DNA of 64,000 bases from CBDAQA01 sp965247815 (GCA_965247815.1 CBDFHW010000025.1:62001-126000), one strand, 5' to 3'; counted from the stretch's first letter, positions 25,282 through 33,929 are shown. A program made the numbers and translations. Notes: generated by a model not told the origin, from the letters alone.

Positions 25282-26928
25282 ATGGTGTTCGCCTCCCCAG
25301 TCTGGCTGTTCGGTCTGTTGCCATGGGCAGCGTTGGTTGCGTATCTGCTGCGACGAAGATTGCCAAAGACGAGAGTGCCGTTCCTCCATTTCTGGCCACG
25401 ACCAACCATGCCGGCTGCTCGATCGGGACGCCGGCCACCGCCGGTGTGGATTTCCCTGCTCTGCCTGGCCTGTCTTGCCGCGATTGTTTCCGCGGCGGGG
25501 CCGGCGGTGATGTCGGCACATTTAAGCGGCCGAATATCGATCGTTCTTGATCGCGGCCTCACGATGAGCTCCGACGCCCGGTATCAGGCCCTGCTCGCAC
25601 GCTGCGCCGACCTGCTCGAGTCAGAAGATCGCGACGCAACCGTCACGCTCATTGCGGTCCCGGGTTCGACAGTGGAAACAAGCAGAAGCCGCTGGCTGTC
25701 GAGCGCCCGCAAGCTGCCGCCGACCGCGGTCGACACTCGCGATCTGCTGAATGAGGCGGTGGCCGAGACACTGCGTCGGTCGTCAGGACCGGTCATCGTT
25801 CTAAGCGATCAGCCGGTCCAGTCTGCTCTCGGCGATCGCATGATCCAGATCGCGCCAGCTGAACCCCGGCGAAATACTGGGATCGACACGCTTGCGGCTC
25901 GGCAGGGTGAGCGACGGCAGGTGATGGTTCGGCTCGTAAACGATTCGGCCGCGAAGTCCGTTCGGCTGCGCGTCCGATCGGGCGCGGTCACTATGGAACG
26001 GGACGTGTCTCTCACAAAGAAATCGGTCGACACGTTCTTCGATCTGCCGTCGCTGGACCAAATCGTCTCGGCGGAGATCGAATCCGACGACGACGACGTC
26101 CCGGCCGACAATGCCGCGTGGCTCGTGCGGCAACCGCGCGGCGCCCGCATCGATGTTGCGGGCGACGTGTCGAACGACGTTCGCCGATTCGCGGCAATTT
26201 ATGCCGCCCAACGCCCCGGTTTTACGCGGATCATGGTCACCGGTGCGACGCTGCCGGCAGGGCAGGTCGGATTGCAGCTCGTCCCGACCAAGAGCGGCCG
26301 GGCCGTGATCTCGTCGCCGCTCACCACGGTCGCGAATGCGATCACTCAAAACGTCATTGCCTGGCCCGATGCCGCGGCAGCTGTGAGCGAGCCCCCCGGG
26401 TACCAGGTTCTGGTGCGGCGCGACGGCAAACCATTGGTTGCTGTGACCCGGAACGGTCCGCGGCAAGTGTGGGTGAACCTGAACGAAACGGATTGGACCG
26501 GCACGATCGATTTCGTAGTCTTCTTCTCGAACGTCTTTGACTGGCTTCGGGGAGGTGGCGTTGAAGAATTCACTTCAATCAGTCCGACCTTGTTAGACCC
26601 CGAATGGAAACGGTTGCCGGGGAAGCCGCGACCGGCCGGTGTGGCGGCGGGGCTTTGGCCGGGTGTTTACCAATCAGACGGTGGAAAGCCGCTGGCGGTC
26701 AACGCGCGGCCCTTGGCTCTACCGTCCGTCGTCGACCCCGGGGGAGCGGGACGGCCCCGGAACGCCACGCGCGTTGCCCGACAGACCGTGTCGCTGAGCG
26801 GTATTCTCTGCCTTTTCGCCTTGAGTGTGGCGGCGGTGAGCGCGTTGCTCGGCCCCGCGTCCCGGGTCCGAAATGCGGCAAGCGCACGCGAAATCGCTCG
26901 ACGGCTTTCTGACCGCGGGCGAAGCTAA
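25282..26928 (+). CDS. BatA N-terminal-domain membrane protein
   Basis: A 548-residue protein with the BatA/aerotolerance N-terminal membrane unit: a first helix in FASPVWLFGLLPWAALVAYL, a basic linker, and a second helix in WISLLCLACLAAIVSAAGP. The region that follows resembles a degenerate von Willebrand A domain (SIVLDRGLTMSS in place of the usual metal site, then PVIVLSDQPV). A beta-rich segment comes next and a last helix near 510-530 (SGILCLFALSVAAVSALLG). Classical Bat proteins sit with a MoxR ATPase, which is absent here. The function is not established. It precedes the anti-sigma pair by 131 bases. Confidence 0.72.
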   Translation: MVFASPVWLFGLLPWAALVAYLLRRRLPKTRVPFLHFWPRPTMPAARSGRRPPPVWISLLCLACLAAIVSAAGPAVMSAHLSGRISIVLDRGLTMSSDARYQALLARCADLLESEDRDATVTLIAVPGSTVETSRSRWLSSARKLPPTAVDTRDLLNEAVAETLRRSSGPVIVLSDQPVQSALGDRMIQIAPAEPRRNTGIDTLAARQGERRQVMVRLVNDSAAKSVRLRVRSGAVTMERDVSLTKKSVDTFFDLPSLDQIVSAEIESDDDDVPADNAAWLVRQPRGARIDVAGDVSNDVRRFAAIYAAQRPGFTRIMVTGATLPAGQVGLQLVPTKSGRAVISSPLTTVANAITQNVIAWPDAAAAVSEPPGYQVLVRRDGKPLVAVTRNGPRQVWVNLNETDWTGTIDFVVFFSNVFDWLRGGGVEEFTSISPTLLDPEWKRLPGKPRPAGVAAGLWPGVYQSDGGKPLAVNARPLALPSVVDPGGAGRPRNATRVARQTVSLSGILCLFALSVAAVSALLGPASRVRNAASAREIARRLSDRGRS

Positions 26929-27059
26929 AACTTGACTCTTTTTTACGACCCCTTTACTGTTCTACTGTAGTTCGCAGCAAGAGTTGCTGCGGTCACGCGT
27001 CTCGAATGAACTCCTTCATCGGTGGCTCGTCGCGCAGGCGGCGGTTTGGAATTTAACTC

Positions 27060-27419
27060 ATGTCCGAGTCACTTCAGCCTTTCGCGCTTTCGACATTCAA
27101 AGACATCGCGGTTGTTGAATTTACGAACAACAAGATTCTCGACGAGTCGGTTCTGGAAGACATCCGCAACGCTCTAAGCCGGCTGGTCGAGGCGGCAATC
27201 GCCCCCAAGCTGCTGCTCGATTTCAGCAACGTCGACCACATGAGCTCGGCCGCGTTGGGAATGCTGATCAACGTGAATAAATCAATCCGCGACAAGAACG
27301 GACAACTTCGGCTGGCGAACATCAAGCCGCAGATTTTCGAAGTCTTTGTCACGACTAAACTGAATAAGGTGTTCAAGGTGCTTGGGGACCGAAACGCGGC
27401 GATCGAAAGCTTTATTTAG
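27060..27419 (+). CDS. Anti-sigma factor antagonist (STAS domain)
   Basis: A 119-residue STAS protein of the SpoIIAA/RsbV type. The phosphorylation loop reads DFSNVDHMSSAALGMLI, with Ser62 or Ser63 at the site normally phosphorylated by the partner kinase. In the unphosphorylated form it would bind the kinase and free a sigma factor or other target. The following gene encodes such a kinase, 157 bases downstream. No sigma factor or PP2C phosphatase is adjacent. A TTGACT element lies at 26932 in the upstream gap, but no convincing -10 follows it. Confidence 0.9.
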   Translation: MSESLQPFALSTFKDIAVVEFTNNKILDESVLEDIRNALSRLVEAAIAPKLLLDFSNVDHMSSAALGMLINVNKSIRDKNGQLRLANIKPQIFEVFVTTKLNKVFKVLGDRNAAIESFI

Positions 27420-27576
27420 TCGTGAAGCGTTCCATCGACGTGAATGGCATGGCGCGGACGAACTGACGGTGACAGTCGTGCATGGGTGGTTATAAGATTC
27501 GTGAACCGTGAGAGTTTCGGAACAGGGACCGTGTGGTAAGTTCGAATCGGCCCAAGGCGAATGGGAAGGCACTGCG

Positions 27577-27999
27577 GTGGATAAGCCCGTCAAGCTGACG
27601 ATTACCTCCGAAACCGCGCACGTCCCGGACATTCAGGACCGCATCCTCGCCGAGGTGGCGCGACACGGCTTTACCCAGCAGAGCTATTTCGCGATCAAGC
27701 TGGCGCTCGAGGAAGGTCTGGTCAACGCGATCAAGCACGGTAACAAGATGGACAAGAGCAAGTCCGTCCGGGTCGAGTACAAAGTCACGCCGAAGCAGTT
27801 TGAAATCACGATAGAAGATCAGGGTCCCGGGTTTCACCGGAACGGCGTGCCGGACCCGACGCTGGAAGAGAACATTGAAAAATGCAGCGGCCGCGGGATT
27901 CTTCTGATGGAAGCGTACATGAATAGCGTCCGCTGGAGCCGGGGCGGTCGCCGCGTCCGAATGATCAAGAAAAACGAACCCGACCCGATGCCGCAGTAA
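27577..27999 (+). CDS. Anti-sigma factor serine kinase (RsbW-like HATPase)
   Basis: A 140-residue GHKL kinase. The N box is EEGLVNAIKHGN, the G1 box is EDQGPGF and the G2 box is CSGRGILLM, matching RsbW/SpoIIAB kinases that bind a sigma factor and phosphorylate a STAS partner. The open frame begins at 27508, but GGGAAGG 7 bases before the GTG at 27577 supports the shorter form beginning VDKPVKLTI. It forms a partner-switch pair with the STAS gene just upstream. Its target in this organism is not visible. Confidence 0.88.
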   Translation: MDKPVKLTITSETAHVPDIQDRILAEVARHGFTQQSYFAIKLALEEGLVNAIKHGNKMDKSKSVRVEYKVTPKQFEITIEDQGPGFHRNGVPDPTLEENIEKCSGRGILLMEAYMNSVRWSRGGRRVRMIKKNEPDPMPQ

Positions 28000-28071
28000 G
28001 GGATGCCGGGCCGGACCCGGAAGCTTGTCCGCGTTATACGTTCTCCCGCCGTGCAAACCTGAATCGCTTCA

Positions 28072-29205
28072 ATGTTTCTTCCGATCAGCACCGACACCTC
28101 GCTCCGCCGAACGCCTTACGCGAACTGGGCGCTGATCATTTTGAACGTGCTCGCGTACGTGGCCCAGCACGCCTTTCACGCGGTCGACACGCACCTGATC
28201 CTGAACCCCGAATCCCCGCACTGGTATTCGTTTTTCTCGTACCAGTTCGCGCACGCCGACGCGCTGCACATCGGCGGAAACATGCTGTTTCTGTACATCT
28301 TCGGGAACACCGTCAACGACAAGATGGGGCAGCTCGGCTATCTCGCATTCTACCTGGCCGGGGGCGTGTTCGCCGGGACCTGCTACGTTTTCACGGAACA
28401 AAACGGGCTTCCCATGGAGGGCGCGAGCGGGGCGATCGCGGCCGTCACCGGCGCGTATCTGATCCTGTCCCCGCGGTCGAACATCACCGTTTTCTACATG
28501 TTCTTCTACATCGGGAAGTTCGAGATCCAGAGCATGTGGGTGATCCTGTTCTACTTCGTTCAGGACCTGGTCCTCAACGGCGGGCAGGACGGCGTGGCGC
28601 ATATCGCGCACATCGGCGGGACGCTGTTCGGAATCTCGATCTGCCTGACATTCCTTGCGACGCATCTTCTTCCGCGCGATCAGTGGGACGTTTTAGCGCT
28701 CATGACCCGGTGGAATAAGCGTCGGCAGTACCGCGACTTGGTTTCCAAGGGGTTTAACCCGTTCGATTACACCAAGGCCTCGGGCTCGAGCCACCGGCGC
28801 GCGAACGACGCCGTCGCCGAGCAGGTGCAGGACATGCGGGAGCGGATCAACGCGGCGGTCGGTATGCAGCAGATAAACGTCGCGGCCGATCTTTACGTCC
28901 AGCTGAAAATGCTGGACGCCGACCAGGTGTTGTCACGGACGTCGCAGCTGGACATCGCCACGCAACTGCACCACGACGGCCGCCACGCCGACGCCGCCGA
29001 GGCGTACGAATCGCTGCTCCGGGCATACCCCAAGCTCGAGCGAATCGAGCAGATTGAACTGGCGCTGGGGTTGATTTATGCCCGCGACCTTCACCAGTAC
29101 GCGCGGGCGCGGCAACTGCTGTCGCGCGTGGTCGACCGCGTCCACGAAGGCCGGGTTCTTGAGATGGCTCGCGAAGAACTGAGCCTAATGCCCGCCGCCA
29201 ATTGA
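28072..29205 (+). CDS. Rhomboid-family intramembrane serine protease
   Basis: A 377-residue protein with a rhomboid membrane domain of about six helices and a soluble C-terminal region of some 150 residues. The catalytic dyad is visible as S119 in GASGAIAAV and H180 in AHIAHIGG. H66 and N70 in HIGGNMLF supply the oxyanion site. The tail (from about 240) is helical and TPR-like (DAAEAYESLLRAYPKLERIE), likely for partner binding. It cleaves membrane-protein substrates within the bilayer; none is identified. Seventy-two bases separate it from the kinase gene, so a shared transcript is possible. Its last 21 bases overlap the convergent gene. Confidence 0.92.
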   Translation: MFLPISTDTSLRRTPYANWALIILNVLAYVAQHAFHAVDTHLILNPESPHWYSFFSYQFAHADALHIGGNMLFLYIFGNTVNDKMGQLGYLAFYLAGGVFAGTCYVFTEQNGLPMEGASGAIAAVTGAYLILSPRSNITVFYMFFYIGKFEIQSMWVILFYFVQDLVLNGGQDGVAHIAHIGGTLFGISICLTFLATHLLPRDQWDVLALMTRWNKRRQYRDLVSKGFNPFDYTKASGSSHRRANDAVAEQVQDMRERINAAVGMQQINVAADLYVQLKMLDADQVLSRTSQLDIATQLHHDGRHADAAEAYESLLRAYPKLERIEQIELALGLIYARDLHQYARARQLLSRVVDRVHEGRVLEMAREELSLMPAAN

Positions 29206-29988
29206 TTTGAGCAATCCGCCCACCTGGTCCGGCAGCTTGACGCTGTTCAGCTGCTTCTTTGCCGTTTCGGTGAGTTTATCTTTCACACCGTCCAGGTTCC
29301 CGCTGAGCAACGCCTGCACGTCGACCGGAATGCCCGCCGACTTCGATGCCTGCGACGCGAGCTGACTTAGTATCGTTGTCGCGACGTCTTTCAACTCGAC
29401 TCCCTTCTGCTGCCCGTCGGCGTTGCCGAGATCCTTGATGCTCGTCGTCGGGATCGTGACGTCGAACCGTTTCTTGATGCCGGCGATGTCGGCCTGAAGC
29501 AGCACGTGTGCGTTGCTGATCGTTATGGTGTCGATGATCAAGCGGATCGGTTTGCTGGTGGTCGGCGTCGACGGGGTGGTCGTTTTTTCGGGATTCTTGG
29601 GCAGGCCGTCGATCAGTGCCTTGAAGTTGAACTTCTGGCCCTTCTGCTCGACGACCATCTGCGTGCCGTCGAGTTCGATTGTCGAGATGTGAATCGGCTC
29701 GTTCCGCAGCTTCATCAGACCGCCGGTGTCGACCTTCAGCCCGGCGACCGACAACATCTGGGGCGCGGAAAATCCCGGCGGGGATGCGATCGCCAGATTT
29801 TTTAGACCGAGCGTCCCGCCGAACAGCCCGAGGTCGACGCTGCCCAGCGTCGTCGCGACTTTCAGCTGTTCCGTGGCCTGCGTCTGCACCTGCGACTTCA
29901 CGATCCCGTTCAGGCTGAAGTACAAGGCGACCAGCGCCCCGATCACGAGAACCACAATGCCTGCGACAATTCGGATGGCGATTTTCAT
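29185..29988 (-). CDS. Membrane-anchored AsmA-like periplasmic protein
   Basis: A 267-residue protein with one N-terminal helix (IVAGIVVLVIGALVALYFSL) and a periplasmic body. The first part, LGSVDLGLFGGTLGLKNLAI with PPGFSAPQMLSV and LKVDTGGLMK, resembles the repeating-groove opening of AsmA/YhdP-type lipid-transport proteins. A Thr/Pro/Ser-rich linker follows near 115-130. The family link is tentative. I start at 29988 because AGGAG lies 8 bases upstream; the frame extends to 30105. It is convergent with the rhomboid gene. Confidence 0.6.
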   Translation of the reverse strand: MKIAIRIVAGIVVLVIGALVALYFSLNGIVKSQVQTQATEQLKVATTLGSVDLGLFGGTLGLKNLAIASPPGFSAPQMLSVAGLKVDTGGLMKLRNEPIHISTIELDGTQMVVEQKGQKFNFKALIDGLPKNPEKTTTPSTPTTSKPIRLIIDTITISNAHVLLQADIAGIKKRFDVTIPTTSIKDLGNADGQQKGVELKDVATTILSQLASQASKSAGIPVDVQALLSGNLDGVKDKLTETAKKQLNSVKLPDQVGGLLKSIGGGH

Positions 29989-30212
29989 GCGAGCGACTCC
30001 TGGTAGTAAATCATCTATCGACCGACGCGGGTCATCGATCGGGCCGATTCGACCGTTTTCACCGGTGACTGTTAAAGTTCGACCGGTCGAATCCCGATTT
30101 GACACTAGGCAGGGGCCATGCCACTATGCCACACCCGCCCGTTGCGGGGAAAAATGTAGCCGGAAAAAGCGGATTCCGGCTTGAGTTCAAACATCTCCGG
30201 AGACAGCACATC

Positions 30213-30530
30213 ATGCTCTTGACCAAGCACGAGAACGAAACTTTCCTGAACCAAACCGTCTATATCAGCGGTCAGGCGTTTGTGCGCTGCAATTTTATTG
30301 CATGCACCCTGATCCTGCGTGAGACCGTTTACCACCTCGAAGGATGCACCTTCGAGCGTTGCAACTGGCACGTCGACTGGGTCCTCATGTGGGGCAGCCC
30401 CGAGTCCATCCGCGAGATTAAAGCGCTGGTGAGCCTGATCGAAACCGCTCAGCTTTCGCAGCTCCCGGCCGACCAGCTGACCCCCGCAGGCGCGACCCCG
30501 GTCACCCCCGGCGGTCAGACCGCCCGGTAA
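30213..30530 (+). CDS. Conserved-looking small protein, unknown function
   Basis: A 105-residue protein. The N-terminal half is beta-rich with regularly placed cysteines (AFVRCNFIACTLILRE and LEGCTFERCNWHV), a pattern close to pentapeptide-like or right-handed helix turns. The second half is helical, then Pro/Thr-rich. I start at the ATG at 30213; the frame opens at 30099. GGAG lies about 12 bases upstream, a long spacing. A perfect terminator follows the stop. I do not recognise a family. Confidence 0.6.
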   Translation: MLLTKHENETFLNQTVYISGQAFVRCNFIACTLILRETVYHLEGCTFERCNWHVDWVLMWGSPESIREIKALVSLIETAQLSQLPADQLTPAGATPVTPGGQTAR

Positions 30531-30560
30531 GCGACCAGCCCCCATTCATCAACTAATTGG

Positions 30561-30597
30561 ACCGAAGACCACAAGCCCGCGTGGTCTTCGGTCTTTT
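30561..30597 (+). terminator. Intrinsic terminator after the 105-residue gene
   Basis: A perfect 12-bp stem joins ACCGAAGACCAC (30561-30572) and GTGGTCTTCGGT (30581-30592), followed by CTTTT. It lies 30 bases after the stop codon and ends before the nrnA promoter region. Confidence 0.92.
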
Positions 30598-30692
30598 GCG
30601 TTGGCCCGCCGGCCGCCTTCGCTGCCGGTCCTTGATCATCCGAAATCAACCGAGCCTCGATCTTCGCGCGTCGACCCTTTATTCTCCACTCG

Positions 30693-31712
30693 ATGCCGAA
30701 CTTCCAGCCGATGCTCGATGCCCTGTCCCGGGCCAAGCGTGTATTAGTGACGACGCACGTGCGCCCCGACGGGGACGCACTGGGCAGCACCGCCGCGATG
30801 GTGATGGGGTTGCGGTCCAAGGGGATCGACGCGCAGGTGCTGTTGCTCAGCCACTTGCCCGGCAAGTACGCATTCATTTTTCACGACCTCGGCATCGACC
30901 ACATTGATGTAGAAACCGGCTGGCCGGCCACGTTCGAGATCGCCTCGTTCGACACGCTGCTGGTAGTCGACACCGGCACCTGGTCGCAACTCCCCGGGAT
31001 GAAAGAACGCCTCTCGGGATTCAGCGGGCAGAAACTCGTCGTCGATCATCATCTGACGCAGGAGGACTGGGCCGACCTGAAGCTCGTCGTCACCGACGCG
31101 GCCGCGGCAGGGGAGATCGTCGAAGGACTATTAAACCAATGGCAGGTCGGCCTGACCAAACCAATCGCCACCGCGCTGTTCGTTGCCGTCGTCTCCGACA
31201 CCGGCTGGTTTCAATACTCGAACACCACCCCGCACACGTTCCGCATGGCCGCCCGGTTGATGGAGGCCGGCGTCGACACCGACCGCGTCTACCAGCTGCT
31301 GTACCAGAACGAACGCGCCGAACGGCTCGCGATCCAGTCACGCGTGCAGCAATCCCTTGAAATGCTCTGCGACAATCGGCTCGCGGTGATGCGCGTTCGT
31401 AAAACCGATTACACCGCGACCGGCAGCACCTCCGGCGATACAGAAGGGTTGATCAATCTTCCTCTGCAGGTACGAACCATTCAGGTGTCGCTGATGTTCA
31501 CCGAACCGAACGATGCCGGCCCCATCCGCGTGAGCTTGCGCAGCAAGGGGCAGGTCGACGTCGCGCGGTTCGCTCAGCAGTTCGGCGGGGGTGGGCACGC
31601 CCGCGCGGCGGGGCTGAAACTGACCGGCACCCTCGACCAGGTCCGCGACACCGTCGTCGCACGGATGACCGAAGCGCTGAACGAGAACGCCGCGACCGCT
31701 GTGTCGAAGTAG
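30693..31712 (+). CDS. nrnA: DHH-family phosphoesterase (oligoribonuclease NrnA-like)
   Basis: A 339-residue manganese-dependent phosphoesterase that would degrade short RNA oligonucleotides and possibly 3'-phosphoadenosine phosphate. DHH motifs are visible: THVRPDGDALGS (motif I), LLVVDTGTW (II), VVDHHLTQEDW (III, with the DHH triad) and VSDTGWFQYSNTT (IV). The DHHA1 domain at the C-terminus ends in GGGGHARAAG, which binds substrate. It is monocistronic, after a strong terminator, and converges with pyrE at a distance of 34 bases. Confidence 0.9.
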   Translation: MPNFQPMLDALSRAKRVLVTTHVRPDGDALGSTAAMVMGLRSKGIDAQVLLLSHLPGKYAFIFHDLGIDHIDVETGWPATFEIASFDTLLVVDTGTWSQLPGMKERLSGFSGQKLVVDHHLTQEDWADLKLVVTDAAAAGEIVEGLLNQWQVGLTKPIATALFVAVVSDTGWFQYSNTTPHTFRMAARLMEAGVDTDRVYQLLYQNERAERLAIQSRVQQSLEMLCDNRLAVMRVRKTDYTATGSTSGDTEGLINLPLQVRTIQVSLMFTEPNDAGPIRVSLRSKGQVDVARFAQQFGGGGHARAAGLKLTGTLDQVRDTVVARMTEALNENAATAVSK

Positions 31713-31746
31713 CCCTGAACCGACTTGTCGACCGCCGGCATCTGCG

Positions 31747-32274
31747 TCAGATGCCCAGATCCACGGTCGTAAACAGGCTTTCAAACACGTACCCGGCGGC
31801 TTCGATGTTCTGCCGCGCGCCTTCGAGCCGGTCGATCGTGCCGACGATCTTTTTTACCTTCAACCCCGCGGCCTCGATCGTCTTTGCCGCTTCCACCACC
31901 TGCCCGCCGGTGGTCATGATGTCTTCAATAATGACCACGGTCTCGCCAGGATTGAAGATGCCTTCGATCTGCTTGTTCGACCCGTAGTCCTTCTTCTGGT
32001 TCCGGATAAAGATCGCCGGCTTGCCCGACGCCATCGCCGTCGCCGCCGCCAGCGGCACCGCGCCGAGCTCCGGCCCGGCAATTCGGTCCACGTCCGCGGT
32101 GATGTGTGCCGCGAACATCCTCCCGAGCTCCAGCAAGATGTCCGGCTGGGTCTCGAACCGGTACTTGTCCAGATAGTAATTACTCTTCCGCCCGCTGCGG
32201 AGCGTGAACTCCCCACGCAGCAACGCAACCTCGCCAATCCGTTTCGCTAGTTGTTCCCGCGTCATCGTTCCCAT
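31747..32274 (-). CDS. pyrE: Orotate phosphoribosyltransferase
   Basis: PyrE joins orotate to phosphoribosyl pyrophosphate to make orotidine 5'-monophosphate in pyrimidine synthesis. The 175 residues are at the short end for the family. LRSGRKSNYYLDKY near 25-38 is the substrate hood region, ELGAVPLAAATAM is the core strand and VVIIEDIMTTGGQ (about 113-125) is the PRPP-binding loop. The ATG at 32274 is followed by a second ATG at 32265. No other pyr gene is in the window apart from the salvage gene upp. Confidence 0.92.
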   Translation of the reverse strand: MGTMTREQLAKRIGEVALLRGEFTLRSGRKSNYYLDKYRFETQPDILLELGRMFAAHITADVDRIAGPELGAVPLAAATAMASGKPAIFIRNQKKDYGSNKQIEGIFNPGETVVIIEDIMTTGGQVVEAAKTIEAAGLKVKKIVGTIDRLEGARQNIEAAGYVFESLFTTVDLGI

Positions 32275-32756
32275 GCCCCGTAAATATCACGGCATCGGCA
32301 TCAGGGTCAAACCATCTCAGGGCCGCTCGACTTGTTGGCACCGCTGGTCGTTGTTTTGAGTCCGATGAAGTTACCGGAAAATCAGCAATACCGGCCTTCT
32401 CGCTAGGTGAAATACCGGTACATTGCAGGATCAAACCCGCCATAATCTAACATAACCTAACATATTTTTGATCTTTTTATCATTACATTGCTTAAAACTG
32501 GCAAGTGGCGTTCGTTCGAGACGGCGGTCGATGTCACGCGCAATTCGCCGCCTGAATTACAGAAGCCGTCCCGCCGCCAAAACCCAGCGAGTCTCGGTTG
32601 ACGAACCAACGGGTGCCGAGATCGTACGCCAGCTCCGCGAACCCGAATCGCGGCAGCACCGCCGCCGCCGTGCCGGTCAGGCTGGCTACGTTTCTGTAGC
32701 CGCGCGGACGATAATTTGCGCGCGACCCAGATCACTATCCCTTACGCCCAAATAGC
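32275..32756. other. Gap of about 480 bases without a recognisable gene
   Basis: No intact gene is visible. A minus-strand frame ends at 32534 and gives about 60 residues including GYRNVASLTGTAAAVLPRFG and AELAYDLGTRWFVN, with a stop codon just upstream and no start. It could be a fragment of a lost gene. An AT-rich patch with repeated TAACATA lies at 32445-32465. The gap separates pyrE from the integrase stump and probably marks the edge of the accessory island. Confidence 0.3.
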
Positions 32757-32936
32757 TCAAGGGGCGTGCAAACCTCTCTCACCCGTATGCCCCAGCTCCG
32801 AGGGATGCAACCATTTCCCGTGCGCCGTCGCACTCAACCGTAGGAACTGCTTGACCCACAGTGAATAACATTCCATGGTCGATTCCGCCATGCCCCGCTG
32901 CTTCGCCACGACGCTGAGTTTTCCAAGCAATCGCAT
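32757..32936 (-). pseudogene. Truncated tyrosine recombinase, integron-integrase-like N-terminus
   Basis: A 59-residue stump that reads like the first part of an integron integrase core-binding domain: MRLLGKLSVVAKQRGMAEST then ECYSLWVKQFLRLS and KWLHPSELG. After SELG the similarity stops and a TGA follows at 32757. The catalytic domain with the RHRY residues is absent, so no recombinase activity is possible. The frame continues upstream to 33488, but only this end looks like protein; the start is placed at the ATG at 32936. It is divergent from two small ORFs, the layout of integrase and cassettes. The family call is from motif memory. Confidence 0.5.
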
Positions 32937-32944
32937 GAACCAAA

Positions 32945-32974
32945 CAAATACCAAACTTTGCTGCGGTGCGTCAA
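32945..32974 (-). promoter_or_regulatory. Possible promoter of the integrase stump
   Basis: On the minus strand TTGACG (32969-32974) and TATTTG (32945-32950) are separated by 18 bases, and the -10-like box ends 8 bases before the ATG at 32936. The match is fair, not strong. On the opposite strand TTGACA occurs at 32990-32995 but has no good -10 box. Confidence 0.25.
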
Positions 32975-33071
32975 CAATATAATATTTCGTTGACAGGCGT
33001 CTCAGCAGAGGGCAATCTGGCATTTGCCGATGCGACGCTATGTTGCACCGTCGGTTAATTAATCGATAGTT

Positions 33072-33404
33072 ATGTGCCTCCGCCAACTGCCGATCGAAGC
33101 ATTTGGACCGTTGTGTGACGCCACCTTGCAATCGGTCGCGTGGGTCGACAGCGGTGCCGACGTGCCGCCGCCGCTTATGGTCACGTTGAAGCTCTGCGGC
33201 GGCAACGTCCTTGCATACACCTTCACGTGGGTATCGCACCTTCGCATTTCTCTCGCCCAGAAGGAACGCGGGTTTTGTCAGCCGTTCAGTTGGGAGTGCA
33301 GCGCCCGCCGGCTGGAGGACGGACGCGTTGACGTCCTGTTCGACTTCGCCGGTAACGGGGCGATCACATTCCAGTGCCAGGACATCTGCGTACCCGGCAC
33401 ATAA
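33072..33404 (+). CDS. Unknown 110-residue protein, candidate gene-cassette ORF
   Basis: The protein reads as a compact beta-rich domain, for example LPPLMVTLKLCGGNVLAYTF-like strands (PPPLMVTLKLCGGNVLAYTF), FTWVSHLRISLAQKERGF, and RVDVLFDFAGNGAITFQ. I recognise no family; the size and fold type resemble immunity-like or other accessory proteins, which is inference only. GTTAT overlaps its start codon (33069-33073), and the same word precedes the next ORF. There is no Shine-Dalgarno. Its base composition is slightly less GC-rich than the neighbouring core genes. It sits divergent from the integrase stump. Confidence 0.5.
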   Translation: MCLRQLPIEAFGPLCDATLQSVAWVDSGADVPPPLMVTLKLCGGNVLAYTFTWVSHLRISLAQKERGFCQPFSWECSARRLEDGRVDVLFDFAGNGAITFQCQDICVPGT

Positions 33405-33505
33405 CCCGCCATGCTGTGGACGGCCCCGCGTCGCGTCGAACGTTTGTCCTTGGTATAGTGTCCCTTGGCGCGTCGCGTTGGCCGCCACAGATTGTCATCC
33501 GTTAT
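33401..33505 (+). repeat. attC-like imperfect palindrome between two small ORFs
   Basis: A 105-base element lies between the two small ORFs. Outer boxes ATAAC (33401-33405) and GTTAT (33501-33505) are inverted copies. Inner arms CTGTGGACGGCC (33414-33425) and GGCCGCCACAG (33480-33490) pair over 11 bp with a single unpaired A. Unpaired 8- and 10-base spacers lie between the boxes. Imperfect inner arms with a bulged base, short inverted outer boxes and a start codon just after the 3' box are features of integron attC sites. GTTAT departs from the usual GTTRRRY consensus at the fifth base. Confidence 0.4.
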
Positions 33506-33511
33506 CCCGCC

Positions 33512-33922
33512 ATGGCAGCGGCTTTGTATAAATTTCGTCTGGGCGACTACCAATCGATCACCCTCACATGCGACTCGTACGTCGGCGGCCTCCGGTGCCG
33601 AGCGCGTGGGCGGCTCGGGCGGGTCAGTTGGGCGACGGAGACTCAAGTGGCCGCCTCCGAAATCGAAGCTTTCGCAACGGCTGTCGAGGCGGTGGTTGCC
33701 ACACTCGTGGGTACCGCGGTGCTCGACCTTCACGGAGACAACCGGATTTGGATCAGCGTTTCTGTTAATACGTACGGGAGCGTTCGAACGGACTACGAAG
33801 TCTCCGGCAACTCCGGCGGGCTGAGCCGAACGGGTTGGCACGCCGGCGGCGCATACGACTGCTGGCATCTCCACTACTTGAAACAGTTCCCGTTCCGCAG
33901 TTCGGCGGCGGGATTCGAATAA
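33512..33922 (+). CDS. Unknown 136-residue protein, candidate gene-cassette ORF
   Basis: A beta-rich protein with KFRLGDYQSITLTCDSY at the N-terminus, a middle region of GRVSWATETQVAASEIEAF then helix, and strands IWISVSVNTYGSVRTDYEVS. The general pattern, with a tryptophan-ended strand followed by an amphipathic helix, recalls WapI-type immunity proteins, but that is only an impression. The start is the ATG 7 bases after the GTTAT box. A GTTAGAT box, which fits GTTRRRY, follows the stop at 33945-33951, preceded by CAGTTCG/CGAACTG arms (33898-33904, 33935-33941). Confidence 0.5.
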   Translation: MAAALYKFRLGDYQSITLTCDSYVGGLRCRARGRLGRVSWATETQVAASEIEAFATAVEAVVATLVGTAVLDLHGDNRIWISVSVNTYGSVRTDYEVSGNSGGLSRTGWHAGGAYDCWHLHYLKQFPFRSSAAGFE

Positions 33923-33929
33923 GGGGGCA

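Noticed and set aside
32937..33488. Upstream extension of the integrase stump frame to 243 residues
   Set aside because: The added part is low in hydrophobic structure, lies over the opposite-strand 110-residue ORF, and does not continue the integrase similarity.
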